A stretch of DNA of 64,000 bases from Dactylellina haptotyla (taxonomy: Eukaryota; Ascomycota; Orbiliomycetes; Orbiliales; Orbiliaceae), in the NCBI GenBank assembly GCA_031310005.1, contig CM062379.1, positions 5,580,001 through 5,644,000 on the forward strand, in the 5' to 3' direction. Below, piece after piece: positions 46,290 to 58,369 of this stretch. The notes under the pieces are model-generated. The model was not told where the DNA came from. It saw only the letters and a program-made list of their open reading frames with translations, and did no database searches. Both the position numbers and the translations under genes were made by a program. Positions within the stretch are counted from its first letter, which is position 1; each line of letters opens with the position of its first letter.

Positions 46290-47230
46290 GGTGTAGTTAA
46301 TCAATTTACTACTGCGAAAGCGGGCAGTTCTTTAATTTAGTGAATTACTGGGCCTGCCGTCAATTAAAGGTGGTTCGAGTATTCTTAAAAGTTATAAGCG
46401 AGAAACATCAAGGCTTTCGGCGAGTTTAAATAATTTCGAATGATTCCCTTTTTATATTTGCAGTCTGAATGGCTTGTTGCGTTGGGATGATGTTGCTGCG
46501 TAGAAGCCTGTATGGCGAAGATTCGAGAACCGTCTACACGCACTCGGCGGAACCCAAAGTGGAGCTGTTGATGTCATCGTGATGTTGGCGCAACACAAAA
46601 TCTCCAACACTTTCGAGCTCATGTACCGGGATTCTAGCTTCAGAACGGCTTGAGGCTTGCGTCTGGAAACAATCCAGATGGATCGAGTATGTACACAACT
46701 TGCCCGTTAAACTCGGCTTTACAAGAATCGTGATTCCTCTCCGCGCCGAGAGTTTTGGCGCGTATAACGGAAATCTCGACTAGTTTGGGAACAAGCCTTC
46801 TGTTCGGAATCTTTCCCTTTTGGGTCAACTTTTCCTTCGCCGCCGCGTCCTCAAATGTGATTCGCAGCGCAAAGCAAGGGTGAACAACATACTTTTTTCA
46901 GCCCCAATTTGCCAATACAAGTAAAACGCTTGTTCTACTCGATAGGTTAGATGGAACTCAAGCTTCCGCGACCTAAAATCAAAAAACGAGCTTTTGTATA
47001 TAAGCGTATCCATGACCCAGTCGATTGGTTATATGGATCACATAGTTTCAGAAAATTCTTTTGTAGAAATAATATAACAGCCAGCCAACTAACTAGCTAC
47101 CGCCAAAGCGCCGGCTCTTGATTTTCTCGCCCCTATTTCCTAATACTTCACACCAAAAATTTAAAAGCTTGTGTAAATATATTTTATAACACCATAAAAC
47201 CGCGTCTATAAATCCTAGATCCAATACGCC
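46290..47230. other. Divergent intergenic region
   Basis: Shared upstream region of the PMI-like gene (minus) and the CorA-like gene (plus). Two minus-strand ORFs of 62 codons (46640-47013) overlap end to end and have no motif. No clear regulatory site recognised. Confidence 0.5.
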
Positions 47231-49392
47231 ATGAATCGCAGAGCAACCGGCCTCTCACTGAAAGAACAGGCCCAAATTGGGGTAACCGATCAATCTCTGA
47301 TAACGAACGGACGGGTGCCAACAATTCCACTCGTCCCGGAATCTCCAGTCCTCAACCGATTACAAACAGGATTTCCACCCACGCCAATTTCAAAATCTTT
47401 GGGACTCCAAGGACTTTCGCCAACTGCTAACTCCCCAGCGCAAATGAAACAGCTGGCATCCGGCTTATCACCGATATCCGCACCAATTTCTCAGGGCGCA
47501 CAAGATAACACGTGGAACAACATAGAGGCTCCAACAATCATAGGATTGAATGATGTCGTGTGCGCAGATCAAACCGAGGCTGGCTTTTTGGAAATATTTC
47601 ACTATCCAGTGCGTATGGAATTTTCGAGAAAAATAAATGGAACCCTTCTCGAACTAACAACCAGAACTTCTATTTACATTTAGACGGCGGAGAGTCGTAC
47701 ATATAAGGGGGCTCTAGATGATAGCAACTATGATGACTGGTTAGATCGGGTAAATCCAGGCCCATCTAATACCATTAGACTATTCTAACTAATTAACCCT
47801 TTAATTAATAGGACTTTGTCATAAATAACGGAGAAAGACCCATTTCCGGCTGTAGATTGGTGTAGGTATCATAATTAACGTTCAGTTAGATTTCTGATAA
47901 AACTACTGACCACGCTCTAAACCCAATAGATTGATACGACGGCCAACATATGGGCTTGCAGCATTGTTTCCCGTGATGCTCAGACAAGATCATCTATTAA
48001 AGACAGTGGAAAAGTGGGATCTTGACGAAACTTTCCCCGAACAGATGATTTTGTGGACGTCGCTCACTAAAAATCAAAATATTCCGGGAAAGCCGTATAG
48101 TAAGTTCGAGAGCACTACTTATTGTTTTTTAAACCAACTAGCGATTTAACGCCTATCTATTCATATAGAGTTTATATCCCGTCTTATCAATGGAACTGAT
48201 CAAGGCTCTTCTCTAAGCGTCATATCTTTTGACCCTGTCACAAATATGACTTTCGGAATCGTCATAGGTTTATACTCTGACGAGCAAATTATAGAGAATA
48301 ATGCAGTTGACAACGGTGTCTGGGAAAATCATATGTTTCATCAACGAATCTTTAGTTCGATCAATTGGACGTGGCATCCTGTAGCCAATGTCATTGTCCA
48401 GGTGGACGAGAGTCTTCGTTTTTTCCAATTGATCGCTCGTATAGCATCTATTAGAGTTGTCGAATTATCCCACTCAGCTGGGATTATGCAACTCACAACA
48501 TCAAATGAAATGGTACCCCTGGCGGAAGTGCTCGCAAGAGACTATACAGCGGATACAGCTAGTCTTGCAATCCAATCGGCACAGGCAGCGTTGTGCCAGA
48601 CGGCCCTAGAGTCTAACCTTTCGATCTTAGAAGAATTAGCGCAAACTATTGATGCTATTGAAGCGGTGGCACCGAAGATGAAGGACATCCGTCCTTACTT
48701 ACTCACTGAAATTAATAATTTAAAAAGTCGATGCAAAAGCAGTGTAGGGTATACTCAAGGAATTCAGCGGAATATATCCTACACACAAACCGCCGTAGGA
48801 TTGTCCGAATTGTTCGTATATATAAATAAGCTCTTATTAACAGTTGACCTTAGATTTACAATCTTCTCGCTCAACGGGACTCCAAACTAAATCTCGAACT
48901 TGCGAGAGATTCTCGTATGCTAGCTATTGCTAGTAAACGGGATAGTTCATCCATGAAAACCATTGCGGTGTTGACAATAGCATTTCTACCAGGAACATTC
49001 GTATCCGTAAGTTTGGTCCCCTCATATCTCCACACCTGTATACCTGACAAGATAGTTAGGCGCTTTTTGCTATGCCAGTCCTTAACTGGGAGGCGAAATC
49101 GTATGGGGATGTCATGACCGACAAGTTTTGGGTATATTGGGCTGTGACGATCCCGATGACAGCCTTTATAATTCTCGCGTGGGTAGCATGGGTAAAGCGG
49201 CAGTCGTGGCTCAAGAGTAAGGATCGCCAGGAAGGTATGAAAACCTTCAACGAAGTTGATGTCGAGAAATTCGGAACAATGCAAGGAGAGACGGTACCAT
49301 TGATGGGGGCGGATAAAGTGACGAAGGCTGAGACCGGTTGGCGTAAATGGTTCCACTTACGTACTAGTAAAAATAACAGGAGCTATTTATAA
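47231..49392 (+). CDS. CorA-like divalent-cation transporter, 591 aa
   Basis: Exons 47231-47608, 47684-47749, 47812-47861, 47930-48099, 48169-48794, 48854-49006 and 49060-49392 join in phase (1,776 nt). The C-terminal half is the fungal CorA-like group: a long helix (IYNLLAQRDSKLNLELARDS, then RMLAIASKRDSSSMKTIAV), first membrane helix TIAFLPGTFVSALFAMP, a short lumenal loop (VLNWEAKSYGDVM), and a second helix VYWAVTIPMTAFIILAWVAW, then a cytoplasmic tail. The bacterial GMN signature is replaced by AMP-V, usual in fungal members, so ion choice is uncertain. The first 230 residues are a soluble region with no recognised domain. Probably a plasma- or organelle-membrane protein. Seven exons make it the most intron-rich gene here. 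Confidence 0.82.
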
Positions 49393-49508
49393 ACCGCAAG
49401 TGGAAAAGGGAATTATCAAAGCGATAATATTATTGTATTATTGAAACATAGAAATGCGGTCTCATATTTCGCTTCTAATATACAAATATATTGGTAAAAA
49501 ATACCTAC

Positions 49509-50898
49509 TCACAGCTTCGAAGAGGCATCAAATGCGAGAATATCCCTATTAAGATCAGATATATTTGTGATACCAGCCAGAGCCATGTTCAGCTCTAAAT
49601 CAGCTCGCAAGCACTTGAATACATGTTCGACACCCGCCTCGCCACCCATTGCCAATCCCCACATCATAGGTCTGCGTAGTGAAGTCGTTAGCGTCAAGGC
49701 GATCACGAAAAAGGAGAGTGTGATTCTTCTTACCTGCCGATCAAAACGCCCTGAGCCCCGAGGGCGAGTGCTTTCATCGCATCGCTACCCGTACGTATTC
49801 CGCTATCAAACAGCACTGTTAAGTGGCTTTTTTTGACAGTCTCGTCCGACATGATCATATCGAGTGCGTCAAGGCTTGCGATGGCTCCATCAACCTGTCG
49901 GCCGCCGTGGTTGCTAACGATGATCCCGTCGATCACGCCTTCCATCTGGGCCGCCTTCTTCGCGTCATCAACACTTTGGATACCTTTCAATAGGATCTTG
50001 CCAGGCCAGTGCTGCTTTAGACGGGGGAGATCACTCCAGGTGCGATATGTCGCCCCGGATATTTCGGACACCCATGCGAGAGACTTTTTGATAGTAAGTG
50101 CATTATAAAGAAGCTTGCAGGCTTGGAATGGATTTGAGGCTCGGCTCAGGAGATCAAAGACGGAGCCAGGTTTGTTAGGGTCGTTATAGGCCCCTTCAGC
50201 GTACAAACGCTGAAAAACTGGGTCTGAGAATCCGATTTGGCACCCTGGAGGAAATCAATAAGCAATTGAAGTTGCGGAAGGGTTGCAACAAAAACAAACA
50301 TACCTTGTCCCCATATAAATGGTAAATAGCAGTTATCTAAGTCTCCAGGTCTATATCCGAGCTGGAACGTGTCAAGGGTAATAACCAAGGTATGGTATCC
50401 ATTCTTCCATGCTCTATCTAACAAGCTGACTGCGATCTCATCCGTTCTTGGCCAGTATAGCTGGTACCATCTGTCGCCATCACCCGATGCCTGCGCGATC
50501 TGTTCAATAGACCTTGTTGACGCGGTACTTAGGATATATGGAATTCCAAGGTTTGCGCAGGCTTTAGCCGTCGCTTCCTCCCCGTCGGGATTCATTATAC
50601 TTTGCACACCAACAGGGGCACATATTAAAGGAGATGAATATTTTCTACCCAGGATCTCAACTTCGGTGGATTTTACTCTAGCGTTCACCAGCATGCGAGG
50701 AATGATTTTGCGGGACTCGAACGCCTTAAGGTTGGCGCGACAAGTAGCCCCGGTAGTTGCAGAGCCCCAAACATACATAAAGCTTGGGGAGGGAACCGAG
50801 CGCCGGGCAAGAGCTTCCCATTGTGTTGGATCGGTAGGATACCGCGGGGGGTTAAACTGGCCGTAAATCTCGAGTTGGTAAGCACTATGTTCGGTCAT
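49509..50898 (-). CDS. FMN-dependent 2-hydroxyacid oxidase, peroxisomal (SKL)
   Basis: Minus-strand exons 50898-50304, 50244-49734 and 49671-49509 join in phase (422 aa). It belongs to the glycolate/lactate oxidase family: FMN-bound TIM barrel that oxidises L-2-hydroxyacids to oxoacids and passes electrons to oxygen, making H2O2. Visible residues: CAPVGVQ, WYQLYW (144-149), the FMN/active-site lysine in ILLKGI (Lys285), catalytic His311 and Arg314 in SNHGGRQVDG, and DSGIRTGSDAMKAL for phosphate. No N-terminal cytochrome b2 domain, so it is an oxidase or lactate-2-monooxygenase type. The protein ends ASSKL, a type 1 peroxisomal targeting signal. The stop codon overlaps a GTGAGT, but the SKL ending argues against further splicing. 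It diverges from the GMC oxidoreductase gene. Confidence 0.9.
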
Positions 50899-53241
50899 AT
50901 TGTTGATATTAAGGGATGAAGGTTTGTTTGTTATTCGAAAGAAGCGAAAACGTGAAGCCTCCTACGTCAAAACAAGATTGCAGACAATTAGAGAGGTTGG
51001 ACAAGGATTTTATCGGCCAAGATCGCGATAGGAAAGATGAACATCCAGAAATACTGCATATTCGGTTTCCAGCATTCCACCCGAGCATGGATTCATATAC
51101 CCTTCGCTCTCGGTTACCTCGCGATACTGTTTTGCGCCTAGAGCCTGATACCTCGGCTGAAAGTCTGGGGCTCGGTACTATACCACATACTCAACACAAC
51201 CTTTGCGCATTATCCGCTCGTTTGTGTCGTATGACATGCCTGGTTGGAGTTCTCGAATACGATGAACGCGAACAACTATAGAAAACCACCTTTTACTCAT
51301 CCTATACTTCTATACTCAAAGATGACGACTATTCCTTTCAAAATGGAGTTGAATTCCCCACCATATAGAAGCCACTTCTTTATCGACTTGATAATTATTT
51401 CACCCACGGCCCCCGGCTACCAGTTTCTATTCACATGTTGTGCTAAATTGAATCCACAATCCGGCACAGCTAACGTAGCCAAGAGGTATAACATATATGG
51501 GCATAATCTAGACAGGCCGACTTCGCGAAACTGTAAGACACCAGACCACGGCACCTACGGACTCGGACACCGCGCCTTCGGCCGAAGCGGTGACAAATAA
51601 CACCGGGTGCGGTACTTGTTCATGAATACGACGGAGAACTTCATATTTACAGACTTCATTTATTGCCTATATACACAAGTGCCCATCTATGGTAATACCA
51701 ATTTTCAATCAAAATCAGCCACCAAAACTCAATTTCACAGCATTGGCGGCAACTCCGAGTCAAGGTGCAACAGCAGGCTAGCAATATCAATACCCTGCCT
51801 AGGATATAAGTGCCACTGATTATCTGTCTCGATCTTGCTAAAATTCGGATTCTAGATCTTTACACGAACAAAAGGAGAGAACACATATTCGACCGGTCAT
51901 CTAGCGAATGGCAGACCCCGAATAAATTGGAGCTCTAGCTTTGATATCACTTTATAGTATGAGAAATACGAACCCTAGCCTCTTGGTGCTCTTCGAATCT
52001 TTGTCATACAGCATACTATATTCTGATCTAGTTTGAAAGCTCGAATTAACAAGATAGACTTTCATATGCAACTACCTACTGGGCATTTCTATGCGTATAA
52101 TCCTACAAAGAATGCTGTATACGCTGTCATTCGAAACTACGCGAAGTTTCTTAGACTTAGGCCCTACAAGGAAAAGCTCTACTTTTGATTTAATAAGCTT
52201 CGGGCCCAATATTGCGAATACGATCTAGGTAGAAGGATCCTCGATTCTAAATATTAGAGAGCAGGGGGGTTATTTACAGGGCTTCGGCCAAGTATATTTC
52301 ATACTTTGAATTGGGTTTCTAAAGTTTCTCTACCTTCCCCGTCCTTCAAATAGGTAGGTATTGGATTCCAGCCAAGACAGGTGTTGAGCCTTGGGCTTAT
52401 CAAGCATTTTATACCCCCATTTTCCCGGATTACCTTGCAGGAGCAAGCGCTTGGACCAGGAAGGTCCACGTCCTCTGATATAATAAAGAACATCAATTTA
52501 TAATATTTGCTCAGGCATCTTTTTGCTTCGTTCCATTGTGTGATCTGCCGAGACGTCACGGCCCGACCGTCTGGCGAAGCCGTTTTGATCACTAATCCCA
52601 AACTCTGTTCTCTGATCCATGTCGTGCTGCAGGTCCCCTGGAGAGACCACAAGGAGAATGCAAGTGTGGTGTCGCTGTTTGAGCAACACACAATTCCAAC
52701 GCGCTTTCCGTGCGGGTGCATTCGCCCATCAACCAATTGCAATTGAACTTCATTGCAAGTGTTCGTGATACTTCTTCGGATAAATCCAAGGATGTGTTAC
52801 ATCTATATAATTCATTCATTTGAGTTTGGTGAGCTCTTCTGCAATGCAAAATGCAGGTCCCACTTCGGCTTGCAAGTTAGTTTGCCGGTCCCACTATTCC
52901 CTTGATTGGCGAGCCGCCGGGATCGAGAACTCGATCCGGCTCCGCCCCAAGTCTTTTAGCCCCGATTCCATCACGAAATATCGAGTTCTGAAGATATTGA
53001 AAGTGCCCTTCTCGTCCAATTACGAGCTCGTAACTAGCATGACCATGCTTGCTGACTACTTACATGGTTCCGTTTGCACAATGCAATGGCGACGAGACTT
53101 GGCGGAAAGACTCGAGCTTGCTCAAGTGCCAGCATTTAAAGGGAGGCGATAGCCCGGGTCATCATTTTTCCTTTCCGTTATCAAACTATCAGAATCAGCT
53201 GCCGAACTTCACTGGTGCTCTCAGCTCTCATAGCTTATAAA
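50899..53241. other. Divergent intergenic region, 2.3 kb
   Basis: Between the hydroxyacid oxidase and GMC genes. Several short ORFs (for example 50916-51281, 51244-51600, minus 52299-52742) overlap and lack motifs or splice partners. No transposon motifs recognised. Unusually long for this window; a degraded gene is possible but I cannot show one. Confidence 0.5.
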
Positions 53242-55151
53242 ATGCGTATTTCCAGCTTACTTCCAGCGACCCTGCTGGGATACGCAGTTTGCGTTGTATC
53301 CCAGACCACAACCTTCGATTATATGTAGGTGTTCTAGTCCTTCCAAATACTCAATTCCATTGGGCCTTTGTACTGATCACGACGGCTGTTAGTATTGCGG
53401 GAGGTGGAACCGCTGGATTGACAGTCGCAGCACGATTAAGCGAAAATCCAGATATCACCGTTGCGGTGATTGAAGCGGGCGAAAATAGGCTAGAAGACCT
53501 GACCATTCTCGCCCCAGGCCTCCTGACAGCTCTCTACTCTAATCCTGATTATGACTGGAACTTTCATACGGTTCCGCAGTCCAATCTCAATGGCAAGGTA
53601 TATGCACATCCTCGTGGCAAAGTCCTCGGTGGCTCTAGTGCTATCAATTTTCTTTTCTGGACACACCCTTCCCAGAAGGATATCAATGACTGGGGTCTTC
53701 TTGGGAACGCGAATTGGACTTGGAACGCGCTCAAGCCCTACTTTAAAAAGTCCGAGCAATATGTTGCGCCATCCGCCCAAATAGAAAATGACTTGCAGAC
53801 TCATTATATCGTTCCTGCATCGCATGGAAACTCTGGCCCTATAAAAACCGGGTTTCCAGACTGGTATACCTCAATTACGGAAGCCTGGCCACGAACCTTT
53901 GCGAATCGTGGACTTGGGGTCAATGGTGATCCAAAGGATGGGCTGGCTCTCGGTGGCTATACCAACTTATTGAATTTAGATTTATCCACCCACACTAGAA
54001 GTTATGCAGCAACCGGTTATTATGCTCCGAATGCTGGCAGACCAAATCTTCACCTGTTCACTGGTTCCTTAGTCCAGAAAGTGTTGTTTACTACGCAAGG
54101 AGGGAGCAAAGTCGCGTCAGGGGTACAATTCGTCAAAAACGGTACCACAACTACTCTGCAGGCGTCCAAAGAAGTGATTCTCGCAGCCGGAGCTTTCGGC
54201 TCACCTCAGATATTAGAACTCTCAGGTATCGGCAAGGCTAGTCTTCTGAATCAGCATAGCATTCCCGTTGTTTTCAACAACCCAAATGTTGGAGAAAACC
54301 TCCAGGACCATGTCTATGTGCCAATTGGCTTCCAAGTCAATGATGGCATTTTCACATTGGACAGTTTTAGGGACGAGGCCGTCTTCAATGATGCTCTCCA
54401 AGAGTATCTAGTTAACAAAACCGGTCCTATTTCAGTCAGTGGTGCAAGCTCTGCGCTGCTCTCGCTTCGCCAAATCGCAGGGAATGGTTATTTTCCTTCT
54501 CTATACAATACAGCTCCCTCTAAGGTTGGATTAGCGAGTCAATACGCTCTCCAAATCAAGGGCCTGTTCACTGAAGCGGTTGCTCAAGAACTTTTATTGG
54601 GAGCCGGTATCAATCCGCCATGGCAAAACGATACCTCAAAGTTGTTCAACAGTGGACTGGCTACAGGGAACTTCCTTTCGTTCCTAGGTGTTCTCGAGCA
54701 TCCATTCTCCCGTGGCTCAAGCCACATCAAGTCTTCAGATCCTAGCGTTTACCCTTCTATAGACCCCAACTATCTCTCCCATCCTCTCGACATCGAAATT
54801 CTCTCTAAAATTGTGTTGCATTTACAGACGATGGCGAGAAGCGCACCCTTGAGTGACTTACTCAAGGGTAACGGGACCGTTTATCAACCAGGGTACCACG
54901 AAATTACGCCGAGCAACGTAAAGGCGTGGATCAAATCCGCTTTACAAAGCGAATTCCATCCCTCGGGTACCTGTTCAATGTTACCGCAGAGCAAGGGAGG
55001 AGTCGTAGATGCCAAATTTAAGGTTTACGGTGTGAAAAAGCTAAGGGTTGTGGATGCTAGTATATTCCCTTTGCTCGTACGAGCAAATATCCAAAGTTTG
55101 GTCTACGCAGTCGCGGAGAGGGCGGCTGATTTCATCAAGGCAGATCAGTGA
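53242..55151 (+). CDS. Secreted GMC oxidoreductase, 613 aa
   Basis: Exons 53242-53324 and 53393-55151 join in phase (1,842 nt). The intron splits the FAD-binding fold. The signal peptide MRISSLLPATLLGYAVCVVS targets it outside. FAD motif: DYIIAGGGTAGLTVAARL (about residues 26-43), VIEAGENR, then the GMC signature GGSSAINFLFWTHPSQKDIN, and GAFGSPQILELSGIG. C-terminal catalytic pair: His550 in EFHPSGTCSM and, where many family members have a second His, Asn593 in VRANIQS. FAD-dependent alcohol, aryl-alcohol or sugar oxidases and dehydrogenases share this pattern, and the substrate cannot be told. Length is normal. It diverges from the peroxisomal hydroxyacid oxidase. Confidence 0.92.
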
Positions 55152-55635
55152 TATATCTACTTGTGTATATAGTTCAATAGACACGGATAGGCACGGGCGA
55201 AGGTGTTATCTTAAACGTTTAAACGCCTGAAAATAATAATAGTCAAGAAAGGATAATTATTATTACGGAATACAATTCAGATATGATATCAGGTACTTAG
55301 AGAAAAGCATGCTCGGAGACAACCCTTGTCTTTGGTGCAGAAGCTTACCAGGCATGTAATTGTTGTAAATTTTGTGTTGACAGCTGGTGGTCAACCTTTT
55401 GAGTGCTATTGCGTGTATTTGAAACCAGTATTCCATAACGGATGATTTTATTTTATCTCCGGATGGCAGTCGGTGAATGTCAGCTTAATCTCTTAAAGTT
55501 GCTCATTTGAAAACGTTGTTTTGGAACGATACTACAACCAATACCACATAGTTCCCTAGTAGCGCTGCATCGCGAAGCTCAGTATGTTCTGAAAGCCTTG
55601 GGATTCCTGGTTTCGCGCCATGCATTTTCATTGGG
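55152..55635. other. Intergenic, tandem + strand genes
   Basis: AT-rich 484-nt stretch with no ORF, repeat or RNA gene recognised; 3' end of the GMC gene and promoter of the next gene. Confidence 0.55.
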
Positions 55636-57558
55636 ATGTCGAACCCTGGATATATAGTATTACTCACAATCCCTAATAACTGTGGCTTTTATATACTAAG
55701 CTTTGCCTAGATACTCATCCATACCTCTTGCATCCTCTGCCTCCTTATTGTTAGAGTTGCAGCAGATGCTAACAATAACGGAGAGGTCAACTACACGGCT
55801 CCCGACGCAGTTGTTCTAAGAAATAGAGATTGCCAAGCACTTCTCCAGCACAACCGAACACTTTATCAAGAAATCGTCTACAAAGGTCATATTACAAATT
55901 ACTATGGCAGTCCTGATGCGGATGCCCAGCTGGTGGCGATCACATACAACGGGTGCGTCAAGGTATGCGGGAATCATTGGAAGAACGACACTCAAACCAC
56001 ACTCGATCTGCTTTTAGATTGGATACTACCTGCGCTGGGACTAATCACACAGATGCCATGGGAGTCGAACCGAAATTCTGTCACAGGCATATGGCTGGCA
56101 AGATGGATTGGATCGCCCATTGCCGCATTAACATTTTGTCTCTGGGATGTCAAGATTGCAGGGAGATGCTCGAAATTGGTGAATTTGTCCACCAAGTATC
56201 GGTATAGAGCATACAATTCAGACGTTCTTCGCGCTGAGACAGAAGCTCAGGAAGAGAAAGTGGCCTTTGGCGAGGCCAGGGACAAGTTTTACATCTTGTT
56301 GGTTATGAACCAGTTCGAATTAAAAGCATCGGCGGAGAATTATTTGACACCAGAAGAACTCATATCCGCCTGCGAGAGGGCCCTATATGAGAAAGGTGTA
56401 GTAAATGGAGTTGATCTGGTGGCTGAACGTCGGAGGATAGCTGATGACCTCAGAGATCGAAGAAAGCGAGGTATTGTGCCAAGCTTTTTGGGTATGGGTG
56501 GCTTTTTCTTTGCCATGGCCGTCGCAATTCGAAAAGCATTCAGCCCAGGGGAGGGAAGTGGTGCATCAGCATTTAATGTGGGGCTTGGAATGTTGGTTGG
56601 GTGGCTGCCAGTTCTTTATCTCGCAGCAGTGGTTGATAATGATCACGATAACAAACCCGAATTTGCCCACGCTTTTAGTAAACTCGTTTCTACATGCCAT
56701 AAAGATGGCGAATTCATCAGCATATTCGGAAACGGGGAGGGACAGGGGCGCGGAAGATGGCATTATGGGATAAGCCAAACTCTTATGAACCGGGTGGAAA
56801 ATGAGTTTTTGAGGGAATGGAAGAAGGGGAGTGTCATTGACTGGATGACGTTGAGCAAAGCTTCACCAGTAACCGAACGCAAAGTCGAATTCGGTCACTG
56901 GAGAATGATAGAACCCCTGATATCCTCCTTCATTATCGTCAACGGTATCAGTTCCGGGGCATTTATCTTGGCATATTTTACGCCACCCGTAGGGCTTGCC
57001 TGGAGGTCGGCAGCATACCTAACATGTCTGTCCCTCGCCACCTTGATATTTTTAATAGATATCATTCTCTTCAAAGTGGTAAGACACACATTTACAACAC
57101 CTTCAACACGTATCAACCACGGCCCCATCTACAAGGTTTTCAAAAGCCCAAGTTTTCGAACCTGGGCAAATTATTTCTTGACTCTTTTGGAGGTGCTAAA
57201 CAATCTTATTTTGTGTCTGCTTGTTATCGCCATGGCCGGAGGACTTTTTAATTTTTGTGCAGGTGCGGCTGTTGATCGTAGTGGGCCGGGTGGTGGTCTT
57301 GTTATTCTGAATAGCTCTGAGTTCTATATGAAGTATTTCGATGTCACTGGATACTATGAGATTGGGATCATGCCTGGGATGTTATTGATGGGTATTTCGT
57401 CGCTATATCTTATGGAGCAGTGGGCAACGCAAAGCTTTTTGTGGGCAAGAAACGATGATAGCGCAATGATTGGATGGAAAAGGACGAGGAGGTGGAAGTG
57501 GTTCTACACCTTGGGTGGCATTTTGGAATCAGGAGAAAGTCTAGGATGGGTAATGTAG
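55636..57558 (+). CDS. Polytopic membrane protein of unknown function, 622 aa
   Basis: A 21-nt first exon (55636-55656, MSNPGYI) joins 55711-57558 through a 54-nt intron with a perfect TACTAAG branch and GCCTAG acceptor. Together they give a signal peptide (MSNPGYIILIHTSCILCLLI, cleavage near RVAADA). Without this exon the long frame has no suitable ATG. An extracellular N-terminal part (about 90 residues) with Cys is followed by hydrophobic helices near residues 120, 145 and 290-330, and a C-terminal group (ISSFIIVNGISSGAFILAYF, LTCLSLATLIFLIDIILF, LNNLILCLLVIAMAGGLF, GIMPGMLLMGISSLYLM). A charged cytoplasmic segment with EFAHAFSKLVSTCHKDGEF lies between. I know similar fungal integral-membrane proteins only as uncharacterised; no transport motif is seen. 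Confidence 0.75.
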
Positions 57559-57853
57559 AAAATATATGATTGAATTAGGATATCTATATGTAAATGAAAT
57601 AAATACAAAGTGTGGTGATTAATATCCATTCCCAAAGCTCTCAAGCAAACTCCCAAGGGTATCATGCTATCTCAGTGTTAACCGTATATTTATATTAATG
57701 TCGTGAGTATTCCTGATCTATGTTTGTAAAAGATATGTACGCCGATAATGATATTCCGAAATACGCCGTGCCCAAAAAAAATAAAAGGAAAGAAGGGAAC
57801 GTGGAAAAGAGAAAGAAGAAAGAAGACAGAGAAATGATAAAAATATCTCGGCT
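57559..57853. other. Intergenic, convergent 3' ends
   Basis: 295-nt spacer with an A/G-rich run (57774-57845) next to the minus-strand gene's stop. Confidence 0.55.
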
Positions 57854-58369
57854 TCAAATAAGATCATAGAACCCGAAATATTGGTCAGATTCGAGTGTGG
57901 ATTGTCGTGGTTCTCTGCTTGGAACTGGAATCGGGGTCGGTGGGCTGATTATAGCCGTTTGCCTCCAGGACTGCAGCGTTTGCAGAGTTTGGATGGATTG
58001 ACGTGCTCGTTGGCGGTTGGGCAGAAGAGTCTTCTCACGCAATCTTTTCCAAATCCTAGAGTGGAAACTGGATCGTATTTCCATAGAAGGGATAGCCGAC
58101 TGGCGATTTATTTCCGGTACTCTGGATGCTCTGAGCTTACGATGCTTGAACTTTGAAATGTCGACTCGATGCATATTCGGAATGGCCATTTGTTCAGCCG
58201 TTTTCGCGTGACAGTCGGAGCATCGGCTGAATAGAGTTGCAATCTCGACGGTTGGTCTTTTACAAGGAGGGTTTTTCTCGCAAAATGTCGTAGCTGTGCT
58301 GTCGGGAGATACGGCTTCAAGTAGGGACATGTGGCCGCAGGCTGCTCGGTACATGTGAATTTGACACAT
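57854..58369 (-). CDS. Cys/His-rich small protein, 171 aa
   Basis: The minus-strand frame is open from 58540, but the region upstream of ATG 58369 reads like leader, and the start at 58369 places the Cys/His pattern at the N-terminus: MCQIHMYRAACGHM, then CEKNPPCKRP and FSRCSDCHAKTAE. The pairs C..C and C-x2-C resemble a small metal-binding head seen at the N-terminus of short fungal proteins. The C-terminal half is basic (HRKLRASRVPEINRQ, then RKRLREK-type segments) and Pro/Ser-rich at the end. No intron. No family is recognised. It converges on the membrane-protein gene; the next gene, APC2, diverges from it. Confidence 0.6.
   Translation of the reverse strand: MCQIHMYRAACGHMSLLEAVSPDSTATTFCEKNPPCKRPTVEIATLFSRCSDCHAKTAEQMAIPNMHRVDISKFKHRKLRASRVPEINRQSAIPSMEIRSSFHSRIWKRLREKTLLPNRQRARQSIQTLQTLQSWRQTAIISPPTPIPVPSREPRQSTLESDQYFGFYDLI

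Noticed and set aside
49393-49510. A further exon after the hydroxyacid oxidase, using the GTGAGT that overlaps its stop
   Set aside because: The unspliced end gives a perfect peroxisomal SKL signal; the nearest acceptor adds only a few residues.
52299-52742. Minus-strand ORF of 147 codons
   Set aside because: Overlaps open frames on the other strand and has no recognisable domain.
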